A stretch of 64,000 bases of DNA from Luteimonas padinae (GCF_014652935.1 NZ_BMZT01000005.1:186001-250000), one strand, 5' to 3'; positions 18,852 to 29,030 are shown, counted from the stretch's first letter. The notes: a model not told the origin generated them from the sequence alone. Numbers and translations: made by a program.

Positions 18852-20507
18852 CTACTTCCGCGGGCCGCTCAGCACCCCGCCGCCCTGGTGCAGGTCCAGC
18901 GACACGACTTCGCCGTCGGCACCGCGCTTGAACGCGATCTCGATGCCGTACGCGGCGGCTTCGAACCGGTCCTGCCCGGCGGCGTCGAGCGCGAATTCGC
19001 CCTGCCCCGTCGCCTGGGCGAACAGCCCGCCGTCGCGCGCCCGCACGGTCAGCGCGAAGCCGGGCATCAGCGTGTACTCGCCGACGTAGCCCGCGAGCAT
19101 CGCCGCATCCAGCGCGGGCTGCGGCGCCGCGGCGCCGGGGCCATCCAGCCGCGTCGCCGGCAGCGCGCCACCACCCTGCATCCAGGTGAAGACGTAGCGG
19201 CCATCGGCCTTGCGCTGCGGCTTCAGCAGCGCATCCACCACGCCGGGGAAGAAGTCGCCCTCGCTGTCGTAGCCGAGCGCGAACTCCGGCTGCCCCTCCG
19301 CCTGCGCGAACAGCGTGCCGTCGCGCTGGCGCAGGCTGATCTTCATCGCGCCCTGCAGCTGGTACTCGCCGACCAGGCCGTCGAGCAGCGCCTGCGGCGG
19401 CGCCTCGACCGTGCGCGGCTTGCCCAGCGGGAACGAGGCATCGACCAGGTGCAGGCCCAGGCTTCCCAGGTTGCCGACCGCGCTCCATGACGTGTCGGAC
19501 AGGATCACCACGCCGCGCTGCGCGTCGCGGTCGACCGAGACGAAGGACGAGAACCCGCCGGTGCCGCCCTCGTGCACCAGCACCGTGCGCCCGGCCACCG
19601 GCAGCAGCATCCAGTTCATCGCCATCGGCGGCTGTTCGCTGACGGGCGTCTGCGCCAGTTCGATCGCCGCCGCGAGCGGGGTCGCGGACGGGTCGAGGTT
19701 GGCCTGCACGTAGCGCACCATGTCGTCCAGCGTCGCCCGCACGCCGCCGACGCCGGCCAGGTCGGCGGCGAAGGTCCAGGCAGGCGTCGGCAAGCCGTTG
19801 GCGGTGTGCCCGCCGGCGGCGCGCACGCCTTCCGGACGCCGGGCCGGATCGACGTGGGCCGCCTTCATCCCGAGCGGCTCGAACAGGCGCTGCCGCAGCA
19901 GGGTCTCGAAGTCCACGCCGGCCCGGCGGGCGACTGCCAGCGACAGCAGCATCGAGGCGAAGTTGGAGTACTCGAACTGCGTGCCCGGCACACGCGACAG
20001 GGTGGCGTCGCCCAGCGAGGCCAGCAGGTCGTCGGGCGTCAGCGCGGCATAGGGGTTGCCGGGATCCGGCGTGCCCATCCGCGACGGCAGCGCCGGCAGC
20101 CCGCTGGTGTGGGTCACGACGTGGCGCAGCAGGATCGGCTGGCCTTCGAACTGCGGCACCGTCGTCCCCGCGGGCAGCCAGGCCGACAGCGGGTCCTCGA
20201 GCGAACCCCTGCCCTGCACGATGAGCTCCGCGAGCAGGGTCGAGGTCATGGTCTTGCTGACCGAGCCGATCTCGAAGGCGCTGTCGGCGCCGATGCGCAC
20301 GGCGTCTCCCGGCGTCGCGCAGCGGAAGGCGCGCGACACCGCGCCCTTGTCCAGCACGGCCACCGCCATGCAGGCGCCGGTGCGGTCGTTGGCCAGGCGC
20401 TGGTCGACAAGCGCCGACAGCGCTGCGTCATCGGACGCTGCGACGTTGGCGGGCAGGGCCATCGTGGCGGCGGCCAGCAGCGGCAGGATCGTGATCCGTG
20501 TGTTCAT
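18852..20507 (-). CDS. Secreted serine hydrolase, beta-lactamase/penicillin-binding fold
   Basis: Class C beta-lactamase-like hydrolase, 551 residues, with signal peptide MNTRITILPLLAAATMALPA. The catalytic SxxK is SVSK (Ser82-Lys85), the YSN motif is at 180-182, and a HxG-type motif occurs in VLVHEGGTGGFSSF. After about residue 350 come two repeats of a lipocalin-like domain, visible as LVGEYQLQGAMKISLRQRDG and YVGEYTLMPGFALTVRARDG. Related proteins act as D-aminopeptidases or esterases. Resistance to beta-lactams should not be assumed. It lies 74 bases before the M14-RidA gene on the same strand. Confidence 0.88.
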   Translation of the reverse strand: MNTRITILPLLAAATMALPANVAASDDAALSALVDQRLANDRTGACMAVAVLDKGAVSRAFRCATPGDAVRIGADSAFEIGSVSKTMTSTLLAELIVQGRGSLEDPLSAWLPAGTTVPQFEGQPILLRHVVTHTSGLPALPSRMGTPDPGNPYAALTPDDLLASLGDATLSRVPGTQFEYSNFASMLLSLAVARRAGVDFETLLRQRLFEPLGMKAAHVDPARRPEGVRAAGGHTANGLPTPAWTFAADLAGVGGVRATLDDMVRYVQANLDPSATPLAAAIELAQTPVSEQPPMAMNWMLLPVAGRTVLVHEGGTGGFSSFVSVDRDAQRGVVILSDTSWSAVGNLGSLGLHLVDASFPLGKPRTVEAPPQALLDGLVGEYQLQGAMKISLRQRDGTLFAQAEGQPEFALGYDSEGDFFPGVVDALLKPQRKADGRYVFTWMQGGGALPATRLDGPGAAAPQPALDAAMLAGYVGEYTLMPGFALTVRARDGGLFAQATGQGEFALDAAGQDRFEAAAYGIEIAFKRGADGEVVSLDLHQGGGVLSGPRK

Positions 20508-20659
20508 GGCGTCTCCTTGCGGGAACTGGAAAGACGGGGATGGGCGCGCAGCGCGGAACGTGACCTCACTCGCCGTCGGCCGACAGGGCATCGATCTGCT
20601 GCTGCAGCGTGGGTCTCGAAAGGATTAGTCGCCGCGACCGCCGGAAATTTTCATCCGGC

Positions 20660-20718
20660 CGCATTGCGCGGCCGGGACATCGTGCATCCATCGCGGCGAC
20701 CGGCGCGATGCCGGTCGC
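20660..20718 (-). terminator. Two hairpins downstream of the amidase gene
   Basis: The spacer holds a 9-bp perfect stem GCGACCGGC/GCCGGTCGC (20696-20718) and a second GC-rich stem CCGGCCGC/GCGGCCGG near 20655-20674, followed on the minus strand by ATGAAAATTT. Neither has a clean T-run, so they are possible terminators or mRNA stabilisers. The rest of 20508-20729 shows nothing else. Confidence 0.35.
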
Positions 20719-20729
20719 TGCCGGGCCGG

Positions 20730-22874
20730 TTATTCGGCCCAGACGCCCCGCTCGGGCGTCCAGTACAGGGTCTTGCGCTCGAACGACTGCTTGCGTCCGT
20801 TGCTGCCGTGCGCCTGCTCCGCAGCCTTCGGGTAGCCGAGCGCGGCCTCGCGCCCGTTGTTCTCGAAGTGCGCTAGGATCGCGCCGTGGACCGGGTGCGC
20901 GCCGGTGGCCGCCGTCCACAGGAACAGGCCGTCCTCGAAGTACTGGAAGCGACCGCGCTGGCCCGACACCGGCGACACCGCCGCATCGAGCTCGTCCATC
21001 AGCGCGAAGCCCCAGCGCGTCTCCGATCCGGTGGCGCGATACCTGTCGAGGATGCGGCCGTGCACCGCGAACGCGCCGGTATCGGCGTGCCACAGGATCA
21101 TCCCGTTGCGGAACTGCTGGAAGCGCCCGCCCAGCTGGGCCGCCGCTTCGGCGAGCTCGGGCACGCCCAGGTGGCTGCGCACGCCGCCCATCGCATAGTA
21201 CTTCTCGCCGATCTTTCCGTATGGCAGCAGGTCGCAGCGCGGGATGTCGTAGCCGTCGTTGTCGCGCGCCTCGTCGTTGCCCCAGCGCGAGAGGTAGTAG
21301 GCCGAGACGTACTGGCCCGCCGGGCCGACGTCGAGGTCGGTCTTCAGCCACCAGCGGTTGAAGGCGGTGCCGCTGCGGATCTCGCGCCCCCAGGCCTTGC
21401 AGTAGACATAGTGCGTGCCGCGGTTGAGCGTGCCGCTCTGCGCGGTGCTGGTGGGCGACGGGAAGCCCGGCGCGGCGGCGTGGGTGTCGACCCAGTAGGT
21501 CGGCGCGGTCGCCGGCGGCGGCGAGCCGCCGTTGATCAGGGTGTAGAAGTTCGCCCACGGGAAGTAGCGGCCGGGGTCGTAGCGGTTCTGGTTGCTGGTC
21601 AGCATGCCGTGGCCCTTGATACGTACGCTGTCGGGCACGACGTGCCAGTAGTCATAGCCCGGGCCCTTCCAGGCCGATGCGCAGTTGACCGGCTGGCGCG
21701 CGCAGATGCTCCGGGTCAGGCGCGCCGACGCGTTCACCATCGCGGACGTCCAGTTGCCGGCGTCGCCGGCGCGGCCGTCGTGCTCGATGCCGATGGTGTA
21801 GTGGTTGTGGTACGCCGCGTGCCAGGCCTGGTGGTGCTCGCGCACCATCTGGGTGATCTGTCCGTCCGAACGGCGGACCACGTAGTGCGCCGACACATTC
21901 GCCGCGGGGTTCTGGAACCAGGAGATGCCGCCGGCATAGCTGCCTTCGATGGTGTGCATGATCACCGCCGAGCGGCCGTTGCCGGCGGTGCTGTAGTTGC
22001 TCGAATGCGCCGGATTCCAGATCGCCTCGCCGAAGTCCAGCGCGGCGCGGCCGACGTCGCCGGCCTTCGCCACCGCGCGCGGGGCGGCGGCAAGCGGCGC
22101 CGGGGCCGCAGCGGCTTCGTCGATGGCGGTGACGGTGTCTGCACCGTGGTCCATGCGCAGTGCCGGAGCGCCGAGCAGCGCCAGGCGCTCGCGCGGGAAC
22201 GCACGCGCCATTTCCACCGGCATGGCGGGAATGCGTACACCGTCGGCCTCCACGCCGCGCGACAGGGTCTGCAGCACCTCGTAGGCGAAGCTCTGCCGCG
22301 CGAAGCCCTGGATGTTGCCGTCGCCCGGGCCGTACCCGGCGTAGCGTGCCAGCGCGCCGGCCATGGCTTCCACGCCGCCGTCGGCGCGCACCTGGTGGCC
22401 GTCCTGCTTCGCCGCGCGCGCCAGCAGCGCCGCTGCGGCGAGGATGTTGGTTTCCGGATCGGACATCACCAGGCGCTCGCTCACGCCCAGCAGCTTCGCG
22501 CCCTCGGCGACCTGGTTGGCGAAGCCCTCGCCGCGGTACAGGCCCATGACGCCATAGGAGGCAGGCATGTGGCGGTGCCCGGACTTCTCGTGCGGATCGG
22601 GCTGCGCATGCGTCCAGTTCGTTTCGGCGAACGCGATCGCCTCGAGCACGCCGCGCGGCAGCGTGTCGTAGCGCTCGTAGGCTCGCGCGAAGTACTCCGG
22701 GTAGGCGGCCCGCTCGCGGGCCTGCCGCGCCAGTGCCTCGCGCCGTTCCAGATCCTGTGCCTTCGCCTCCGCGCGGAGGCTGCTCCCCTGCCCGTCGGCA
22801 TGCGCCAGACCGGCGTACCCCGTTCCCGCGGCGGCCAGCAGCAGGGCTGCGGCCGGCAACATCAACTTGTTCAT
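20730..22874 (-). CDS. Secreted N-acetylmuramoyl-L-alanine amidase with LGFP repeats
   Basis: Exported peptidoglycan hydrolase, 714 residues from MNKLMLPAAALLL, with signal cleavage near residue 26 (GLAHA). The N-terminal part (about 35-230) resembles a transglycosylase-like scaffold: RGVLEAIAFAETNW and MPASYGVMGLY. The Amidase_2 domain (about 290-450) shows VIMHTIEGSYAGGISWFQNP, VSAHYVV and YTIGIEHDG. The C-terminal 200 residues hold repeated LGFP-like units such as MGGVRSHLGVPE and EAALGYPKAAE, which bind cell walls. It probably degrades cell walls of competitors or recycles its own wall. No T4SS effector tail is seen. Confidence 0.88.
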   Translation of the reverse strand: MNKLMLPAAALLLAAAGTGYAGLAHADGQGSSLRAEAKAQDLERREALARQARERAAYPEYFARAYERYDTLPRGVLEAIAFAETNWTHAQPDPHEKSGHRHMPASYGVMGLYRGEGFANQVAEGAKLLGVSERLVMSDPETNILAAAALLARAAKQDGHQVRADGGVEAMAGALARYAGYGPGDGNIQGFARQSFAYEVLQTLSRGVEADGVRIPAMPVEMARAFPRERLALLGAPALRMDHGADTVTAIDEAAAAPAPLAAAPRAVAKAGDVGRAALDFGEAIWNPAHSSNYSTAGNGRSAVIMHTIEGSYAGGISWFQNPAANVSAHYVVRRSDGQITQMVREHHQAWHAAYHNHYTIGIEHDGRAGDAGNWTSAMVNASARLTRSICARQPVNCASAWKGPGYDYWHVVPDSVRIKGHGMLTSNQNRYDPGRYFPWANFYTLINGGSPPPATAPTYWVDTHAAAPGFPSPTSTAQSGTLNRGTHYVYCKAWGREIRSGTAFNRWWLKTDLDVGPAGQYVSAYYLSRWGNDEARDNDGYDIPRCDLLPYGKIGEKYYAMGGVRSHLGVPELAEAAAQLGGRFQQFRNGMILWHADTGAFAVHGRILDRYRATGSETRWGFALMDELDAAVSPVSGQRGRFQYFEDGLFLWTAATGAHPVHGAILAHFENNGREAALGYPKAAEQAHGSNGRKQSFERKTLYWTPERGVWAE

Positions 22875-23069
22875 GGACTCTCCCGTCCCGTGTGGTTCGT
22901 GGCCCCCTGATGCCGCCACGAGGCCACAGCGCCGGCGGCCGCGCCACATGGGGTAATCCCCAAGCCGTGCCGAAGCGTGACCGCCATCCAGGCTGGGTCC
23001 CGCCCCAGCTTGTCCGGGCCCGGCGGCCTCCGGAGACTCGGCGCACGCCACCGCAACGGGACCCGCCGC

Positions 23070-23990
23070 ATGCTCCAGCCGCTCATCCAGGACGCGATCC
23101 GCGCCGCCGACCAGTTCCTGCGCCAGGTGCAGGCGGAGTTCAATCCCTCGCGCGGCCAAGTGCCCGGGCGCGACGGCGGCTTCGACCAGTCGGTGAGCGG
23201 GGCGGAGCCGAAGTGGGGTTTCGACGGCGCCATGGCCGACGTCGCCGGCGCCGTGTACTCGCGCAGCGACGCACCGGGCTGGACGCGCATGGGCGACGGC
23301 GAGCTGCAGGCCGCGGGCATCGACGCCGGGCTGCTGTACGCCGATGGCATGGAGGCCGGCGTCTACACCGATGGCGACGGCCGCTACGTCGTGGCCTATG
23401 CCGGCAACGACACCGGCGGCGTGCAGGACGTGGGCACGGTGATCGCGCAGTCGGCCGGCTTCCAGACGCGGCAGTACGACAACGCGGTCACGCTCGCGCA
23501 CCAGGTGGAGCACACCTTCGGTGGCGACAACGTGGTCTACACCGGGCACTCGCTGGGCGGCGGCCTGGCCTCGATCGCGGCGGCCGCCACCGGCAGCACC
23601 GCGGTGACCTTCAGCGCCCAGGGCGTGCACGACAACGTGCTGCGCCAGCACGGGCTGGACCCGGTGGTGGTCCGGCACCGCGCCGACCAGGGCCAGATGC
23701 GCCACTACAGCATCGACGGCGACTTCGCGACCTTCGCCCAGCGGCAGATGCCCATCATCGACATGCTGCCCGACACGCTCGGCACCCACATCCAGTTCAA
23801 CAATCCCGCCGGCCTGTCCAACATCGGCGACGCGCACAACATCGGGCCGCTGAAGGCGCAGATCGACGCACGCGCGGACTACCGGCACGAGTTCGTCGAC
23901 CCGGTCGAGCGCGTGCTGCAGGAGGTCTATTCGGCGGTGACCTCGGTGATCGCCAACGCCTGGCGCGCGGTGGCGCCGCCGATCGTCTGA
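23070..23990 (+). CDS. Class 3 lipase-like alpha/beta hydrolase
   Basis: 306 residues starting MLQPLIQDAIRAADQF. The nucleophile elbow GHSLGGGLA is preceded by AYAGNDTGGVQDV, the layout of class 3 lipases and Mbeg1-like hydrolases; later Asp and His candidates are D271/H259-type residues near the end. There is no signal peptide or membrane segment. The N-terminal 50 residues look like a short helical lead with a glycine-rich linker. Such lipases occur as antibacterial effectors in this family, but the X-T4SS C-terminal recruitment domain is not recognisable here. It is divergent from the amidase gene and convergent with hutF. Substrate unknown. Confidence 0.78.
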   Translation: MLQPLIQDAIRAADQFLRQVQAEFNPSRGQVPGRDGGFDQSVSGAEPKWGFDGAMADVAGAVYSRSDAPGWTRMGDGELQAAGIDAGLLYADGMEAGVYTDGDGRYVVAYAGNDTGGVQDVGTVIAQSAGFQTRQYDNAVTLAHQVEHTFGGDNVVYTGHSLGGGLASIAAAATGSTAVTFSAQGVHDNVLRQHGLDPVVVRHRADQGQMRHYSIDGDFATFAQRQMPIIDMLPDTLGTHIQFNNPAGLSNIGDAHNIGPLKAQIDARADYRHEFVDPVERVLQEVYSAVTSVIANAWRAVAPPIV

Positions 23991-24019
23991 CCGGAGCGCC
24001 TCACGGCGCGCGCTTCGGG

Positions 24020-25294
24020 TCAGGAATCGCGCAGCAGCGTGGCCAGGGCGCGCGCGTAGCCTGCCGCTGCGGCATCGCGATCGCGGTGCACGCCGCCGGC
24101 CACCAGCCGCCGACCTCCCACCTGCACGTCGCGCACCATGCTGCGGTTGCCGCTGAAGATCCAGCGGTCGGCGACGTCCGCGGCGGTGGCGCCGGCCAGC
24201 AGCGGCGAAGCGCCGTCGAGCACCACGGCATCCGCGTCCGCGACCAGATCCCCGGCGAAGCCGGTGGCATCGGCGGCGCTCGCCACCACGCCGGCGAGCA
24301 GCGTGCCGCCCACGCTCGACGAGGCCGGCGACACCGCGATGTTGCGCCGGTGCGTCGCCAGCCGCTGTCCGTACTCCAGCCAGCGCAGCTCCTCCACCGG
24401 CGACACCGAGATGTGCGAGTCCGAGCCGATGCCCCAGGCGCCGCCGGCATCGAGGAAGTCGCGCAGGCGGAACAGGCCGTCGCCGAGGTTGGCCTCGGTG
24501 GTCGGGCAGATGGCCACGGTGGCCCCGCTCTTCGCGATGCCGGCCACTTCCCAGTCGTTGAGATGCGTCGCGTGCACCAGGGTCCAGCGCGCGTCGACGT
24601 CGGCGTTCTGCAGCAGCCATTCCACCGGACGCCGGTCGCGGATGGCGAGGCAGTCCTGCACCTCGCCCACCTGTTCGGAGATGTGGATGTGGATGCGCGC
24701 ATCGGCCGGCAGCGCGGCCAGCACCGCACGCATGGCGTCGGGCGGAACCGCGCGCAGGCTGTGCAGGGCGCAGCCGACGTGGAGCATGTCGCCCTGCTCC
24801 GCGCGCAGCGCCTCGAACAGGCGCAGGTAGCCGTCGACGTCGTGGCCGAAGCGCCGCTGGCGCTCGCCCAGCGGGCGGCCGTCAAAGCCGCCGGTCATGT
24901 ACAGCACCGGCAGCAGGAGCAGGCGGATGCCGGTGTCGCGCGCGGCCTGGACGAGCGCGCGCGACATCGCCGCGGGATCGTCGTAGGGACGGCCGTCCGG
25001 CGCGTGGTGCAGGTAATGGAACTCGCAGACCGTGGTGTAGCCGGCCTCCAGCATCTCGACATAGAGCTGGCTCGCCACCGCATGCAGCGTGTCGGGATCG
25101 AAGCGGCCGGCCATGCGGTACATCGTCTCGCGCCAGGTCCAGAACGAATCCTCGGGGTGCGTCAGGCGCTCGGAGAGCCCGGCCATCGCGCGCTGGAAGG
25201 CGTGCGAATGCAGGTTGGCGATGCCGGGCAGCCGCCAGCCGCCGTCGACCGGCTCGACGATGGCGGCAGCGTCGCGGGTGGAAGTGGCGGTCAT
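24020..25294 (-). CDS. hutF: Formimidoylglutamate deiminase
   Basis: Converts N-formimino-glutamate to N-formyl-glutamate and ammonia in the five-step histidine pathway. Amidohydrolase of 424 residues: metal motif HSH at 29-31 ([17 protein letters not shown]), the helical [20 protein letters not shown] with the metal histidine, and [18 protein letters not shown] with the metal aspartate. The N-terminus is about 30 residues shorter than usual for HutF, losing part of the small beta domain; no better start lies upstream. It is divergent from hutI. The downstream pathway genes (hutG and others) are outside the window. Confidence 0.93.
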   Translation of the reverse strand: MTATSTRDAAAIVEPVDGGWRLPGIANLHSHAFQRAMAGLSERLTHPEDSFWTWRETMYRMAGRFDPDTLHAVASQLYVEMLEAGYTTVCEFHYLHHAPDGRPYDDPAAMSRALVQAARDTGIRLLLLPVLYMTGGFDGRPLGERQRRFGHDVDGYLRLFEALRAEQGDMLHVGCALHSLRAVPPDAMRAVLAALPADARIHIHISEQVGEVQDCLAIRDRRPVEWLLQNADVDARWTLVHATHLNDWEVAGIAKSGATVAICPTTEANLGDGLFRLRDFLDAGGAWGIGSDSHISVSPVEELRWLEYGQRLATHRRNIAVSPASSSVGGTLLAGVVASAADATGFAGDLVADADAVVLDGASPLLAGATAADVADRWIFSGNRSMVRDVQVGGRRLVAGGVHRDRDAAAAGYARALATLLRDS

Positions 25295-25321
25295 GGCGGG
25301 CGATCCGGCGGCGGGGTGCGA

Positions 25322-25327
25322 TAGGCT
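25322..25327 (+). promoter_or_regulatory. Possible -10 box for hutI
   Basis: TAGGCT in the hutF-hutI spacer, 76 bases before the hutI ATG. A 16-codon open frame (25358-25408, [16 protein letters not shown]) begins downstream of it and overlaps the hutI start out of frame. No HutC-type palindrome is clear. Confidence 0.3.
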
Positions 25328-25397
25328 ACCGCGTCGACGCCAGACGAGGTCCGCTCCATGCCGCATCCGCACGACGACGACAACGCCGGAGCCCGCG

Positions 25398-26672
<1,275 letters not shown>

Positions 26673-26706
26673 TGGCGCGGGCCATGGCCTTCATCCGGTG
26701 AGGAGC

Positions 26707-26778
26707 GGTCGCAGCTGTAGCTGCTCCTACAGGAAACACCTCGACACTCCACTGTAGGAGCAGCTACAGCTGCGACCC
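26707..26778. repeat. Paired REP-like palindrome, copy 2
   Basis: Two units of the GTAGGAGCAGC element, here in the opposite relative order to copy 1, with about 20 bases between them. They occupy most of the 175-base hutI to M19-peptidase spacer. A run of CATCCGC units (near 26793-26814) follows. Nothing else is evident in the spacer. Confidence 0.85.
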
Positions 26779-26847
26779 GCCCCCAATTCCCGCCATCCGC
26801 CATCCGCCATCCGCCACAGCCAACCATCAACCCCACAGGACCGCCCG

Positions 26848-28065
26848 ATGCCAAGCCCCCAACACCGCCACGCCCTCGCCTGCGCCTTCGCGCTCGCACT
26901 CGCCGCCCCCGCCGTCGCGCTGGCCCAGGCCACCGACGCGGCCCGTGCGCTGGCCGCCGACGCGCTGATCGTCGACACCCACATCGACGCGCCGGGCGTG
27001 CTGGTCTCGAGCTGGGCCGACCTCGGCGGGCCGGCGCCCGACCGCGAATTCGACTATCCGCGCGCGCGCGAAGGCGGCCTGGACATCGCCTTCATGTCGA
27101 TCTACACCTCCGCGCGCCAGGACGAGGCCGGCAGCGCCTGGCAGGCCGCCAACGCGCAGATCGACGCGGTCGAGGCGCTGGTCGCGCGCCATCCCGACCG
27201 CTTCGCCATCCTGACCTCGCCCACCGACGCGCAGCGCCTGCTCGAAGGCGGCCGCGTGCTGCTGCCGCTGGGCATGGAGAACGGCGGCCCGATCGGCGAC
27301 GACCTCGCGCAGCTGGCGTTCTTCCACCAGCGCGGCGTCCGCTACATCACCCTCGCGCACAGCGGCAACAACCGCATCGCCGACTCCTCGTACACGGTGG
27401 AGAAGCGCTGGAACGGCCTGAGCCCCTTCGGCCGCGAGGTGATCGCCGAAATGAACCGGCTCGGCATCATGGTCGACGTCTCGCACATCTCCGACGAGGC
27501 CACGCGCCAGGCGATCGAACTGAGCACCGTGCCGGTGATCGCCAGCCACTCGGCGCTGCGCCATTTCACGCCGGACTTCGAGCGCAACCTCAGCGACGAG
27601 CTGGCGAAGCTGATCGCGGCCAAGGGCGGCGTGGTGCAGATCCCCTTCGGCACCGCCTTCGTCAATCCGCAGGCCGCGGCCAACACCCGCGACTGGTTCC
27701 GCGAATCGCTGGCCTTCGACCGCCGCAGCGCGGAGCGCGTCGCCGCCGGCGAGCCGCCGCTGGACCGCAAGGCCTTCGAGGCGCAGTGGGAGAAGGACCA
27801 CCCGAAGGTGGACGCGCCGATCAGCGACGTGCTCGACCAGATCGACTACGCGGTGAAGCTCATCGGCGTCGACCACGTCGGCATCGGCTCGGACTTCGAC
27901 GGCGTCGACGGCGAGCTGCCCGAGGGCCTGCGCACGGTGGCCGACTTCCCCAACTTCATCGCCGGCCTGCAGGCACGCGGGCATTCCGACGAAGACATCC
28001 GCAAGATCCTCGGCGGCAACCTGATGCGGGTCTGGGCCGAGATCGAGGCCGGCGCGAAGCGCTGA
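26848..28065 (+). CDS. Secreted M19 (renal-type) dipeptidase
   Basis: Zinc dipeptidase of 405 residues with signal peptide MPSPQHRHALACAFALALA and cleavage near residue 27. Metal ligands H45 and D47 are in IVDTHIDAPG, the bridging Glu is in LPLGMENGGPI, and later ligands are in MVDVSHISDE and PVIASHSALR. VDHVGIGSDFDGVDGE is the C-terminal signature. The family hydrolyses dipeptides, including some with a D-residue. Together with the S46 and M14 peptidases it suggests periplasmic peptide use. Confidence 0.93.
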   Translation: MPSPQHRHALACAFALALAAPAVALAQATDAARALAADALIVDTHIDAPGVLVSSWADLGGPAPDREFDYPRAREGGLDIAFMSIYTSARQDEAGSAWQAANAQIDAVEALVARHPDRFAILTSPTDAQRLLEGGRVLLPLGMENGGPIGDDLAQLAFFHQRGVRYITLAHSGNNRIADSSYTVEKRWNGLSPFGREVIAEMNRLGIMVDVSHISDEATRQAIELSTVPVIASHSALRHFTPDFERNLSDELAKLIAAKGGVVQIPFGTAFVNPQAAANTRDWFRESLAFDRRSAERVAAGEPPLDRKAFEAQWEKDHPKVDAPISDVLDQIDYAVKLIGVDHVGIGSDFDGVDGELPEGLRTVADFPNFIAGLQARGHSDEDIRKILGGNLMRVWAEIEAGAKR

Positions 28066-28107
28066 CCGCCCCGCCCCTGCTTCCCCGCCTCCCCGACTCC
28101 CCGACTC

Positions 28108-28177
28108 CTGTAGGAGCAGCTACAGCTGCGACCGGGGCCGCGGAGAATGCCGGTCGCAGCTGTAGCTGCTCCTACAG
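28108..28177. repeat. Paired REP-like palindrome, copy 3
   Basis: Two head-to-head GTAGGAGCAGC units, each a good match to copy 1, with about 20 bases between. They follow the M19 peptidase gene and lie directly before a G homopolymer. Confidence 0.85.
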
Positions 28178-28181
28178 CGGC

Positions 28182-28194
28182 GGGGGGGGGGGGG
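28182..28194 (+). repeat. Run of 13 G residues
   Basis: An uninterrupted homopolymer between a REP-like repeat and the terminator of the THX gene. It is intergenic. It may be a slippage tract or an assembly artefact. Confidence 0.9.
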
Positions 28195-28261
28195 ATCCAG
28201 GGGCGAGGGAGATCCGGACATTGGAGGGTTCGAGGCCCGGATGGATTCCGGCGCCGGAAAC

Positions 28262-28291
28262 GACGAAGCCCCGCTGGTCGCGGGGCTTCGC
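28262..28291 (-). terminator. Hairpin terminator after the THX gene
   Basis: A perfect stem CGAAGCCCCGC/GCGGGGCTTCG with a 4-base loop lies about 25 bases after the stop codon. On the minus strand it is followed by TCGTTTCC, a weak T-tract. Confidence 0.6.
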
Positions 28292-28313
28292 AGGTGACGC
28301 TGGCAGCCGGGAC

Positions 28314-28505
28314 TCAGTCCCTGGCGACGGTCTTCTTGGCCACGACCTTCTTGGCCGGCGCCTTGGCCACGGTCTTCGCGGAGGCCTTCTTCGCGACCGG
28401 CGAAGCGGCCGAGCCGGTCGCCTTGTCGGTGGCCTTGCTGCGGGCGTTGCCGTAGCTGGAGTTGTAGCGCTTGCCCTTGGCCGTCTTGCGGTCGCCCTTG
28501 CCCAT
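28314..28505 (-). CDS. THX-like small ribosomal protein with Lys/Ala tail
   Basis: 63 residues starting MGKGDRKTAKGKRYNSSYGN, the signature of the 30S ribosomal protein THX family (in Thermus it sits in the 30S head). The core ends near residue 25. The rest is a low-complexity tail of alternating Lys, Ala, Val and Thr (VAKAPAKKVVAKKTV) that resembles histone-H1-like tails. Family members are usually 25-45 residues, so the tail is an extension. A -10-like TAGGAT lies upstream (28565-28570). It is a single-gene unit with its own terminator. Confidence 0.8.
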   Translation of the reverse strand: MGKGDRKTAKGKRYNSSYGNARSKATDKATGSAASPVAKKASAKTVAKAPAKKVVAKKTVARD

Positions 28506-28564
28506 CTGTTGCTCCTGGATTCGTATCGTTCGGTGGGCGCGCCCTTGCACGCCACAGGGCGCGC

Positions 28565-28570
28565 ATCCTA
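28565..28570 (-). promoter_or_regulatory. -10 box for the THX gene
   Basis: TAGGAT on the minus strand, 60 bases before the start codon and just downstream of the merC-like stop. Confidence 0.35.
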
Positions 28571-28585
28571 GCACGGGCGCGGGTT

Positions 28586-28987
28586 TCACGCCGGCTGGCG
28601 GGCCGCCGCGGCATGGGTCAGGCGCAGGTTCATCAGGTGCGCGCCGGCGATCATCAGCCCGCCCACGGTCATCAGTCCGGCGTGCAGCGGGCCGTGGTCG
28701 TGCAGCGGGCTGAACGCCCCTACCCAGACCAGCGCGAGGCCCGGCAGCAGCAGCATCCAGGCGCGGAAGGCGCGGTGGCGGCGCCATCCGATGGCCAGGG
28801 TGGTGCAGCCGAGCAGGGTCGCGAACACGGTGACCGCCTGGTCGATGTCGACCCAGCCGCCGACGGACAGCCCCAGCGTCGGCATCAGCGCCAGCGCCAG
28901 CGGCAGCAGCGCGCAGTGCAGCGCGCACAGGAAGGACGCCGCGAAACCGATCCTGTCGGCCCTGTCGAGCTTGCAGTCTGTAGCCAT
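28586..28987 (-). CDS. MerC-domain inner-membrane protein
   Basis: 133 residues, four hydrophobic segments, starting MATDCKLDRADRIG. The paired cysteines of the MerC family are in SFLCALHCALLPLALALMP. The C-terminal part shows PLHDHGPLHAGLMTVGG. MerC proteins move mercuric ion across the inner membrane, but chromosomal relatives without other mer genes often sit with zinc-uptake receptors. Its divergent partner here is a ZnuD-like receptor gene, so a zinc role is inferred. The shared spacer holds a palindrome and -10-like sequences for both directions. Confidence 0.85.
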   Translation of the reverse strand: MATDCKLDRADRIGFAASFLCALHCALLPLALALMPTLGLSVGGWVDIDQAVTVFATLLGCTTLAIGWRRHRAFRAWMLLLPGLALVWVGAFSPLHDHGPLHAGLMTVGGLMIAGAHLMNLRLTHAAAARQPA

Positions 28988-29007
28988 GTCATTGGTTGGG
29001 TGGCGTC

Positions 29008-29030
29008 GAAGTTGAAACAATATAACATTC
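29008..29030. promoter_or_regulatory. Probable Zur-binding palindrome between merC-like and receptor genes
   Basis: An AT-rich imperfect palindrome, GAAGTTG...TATAACATTC, stands out in GC-rich DNA. The right half matches the known Zur half-site (ATAACATTC type). It overlaps TATAAC on the plus strand and TATATT on the minus strand, so one bound repressor could silence both genes. A Zur-like regulator gene lies 4.4 kb to the right. Confidence 0.5.

Noticed and set aside
22977-23069. An upstream ATG adding 31 residues to the lipase
   Set aside because: The added residues are Arg/Gly-rich and unlike a signal peptide; the ATG at 23070 opens a helix typical of the protein.
23070-23990. Calling the lipase a T4SS effector
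   Set aside because: The last 100 residues do not show the conserved recruitment-domain pattern and no immunity gene adjoins; proximity alone is not enough.
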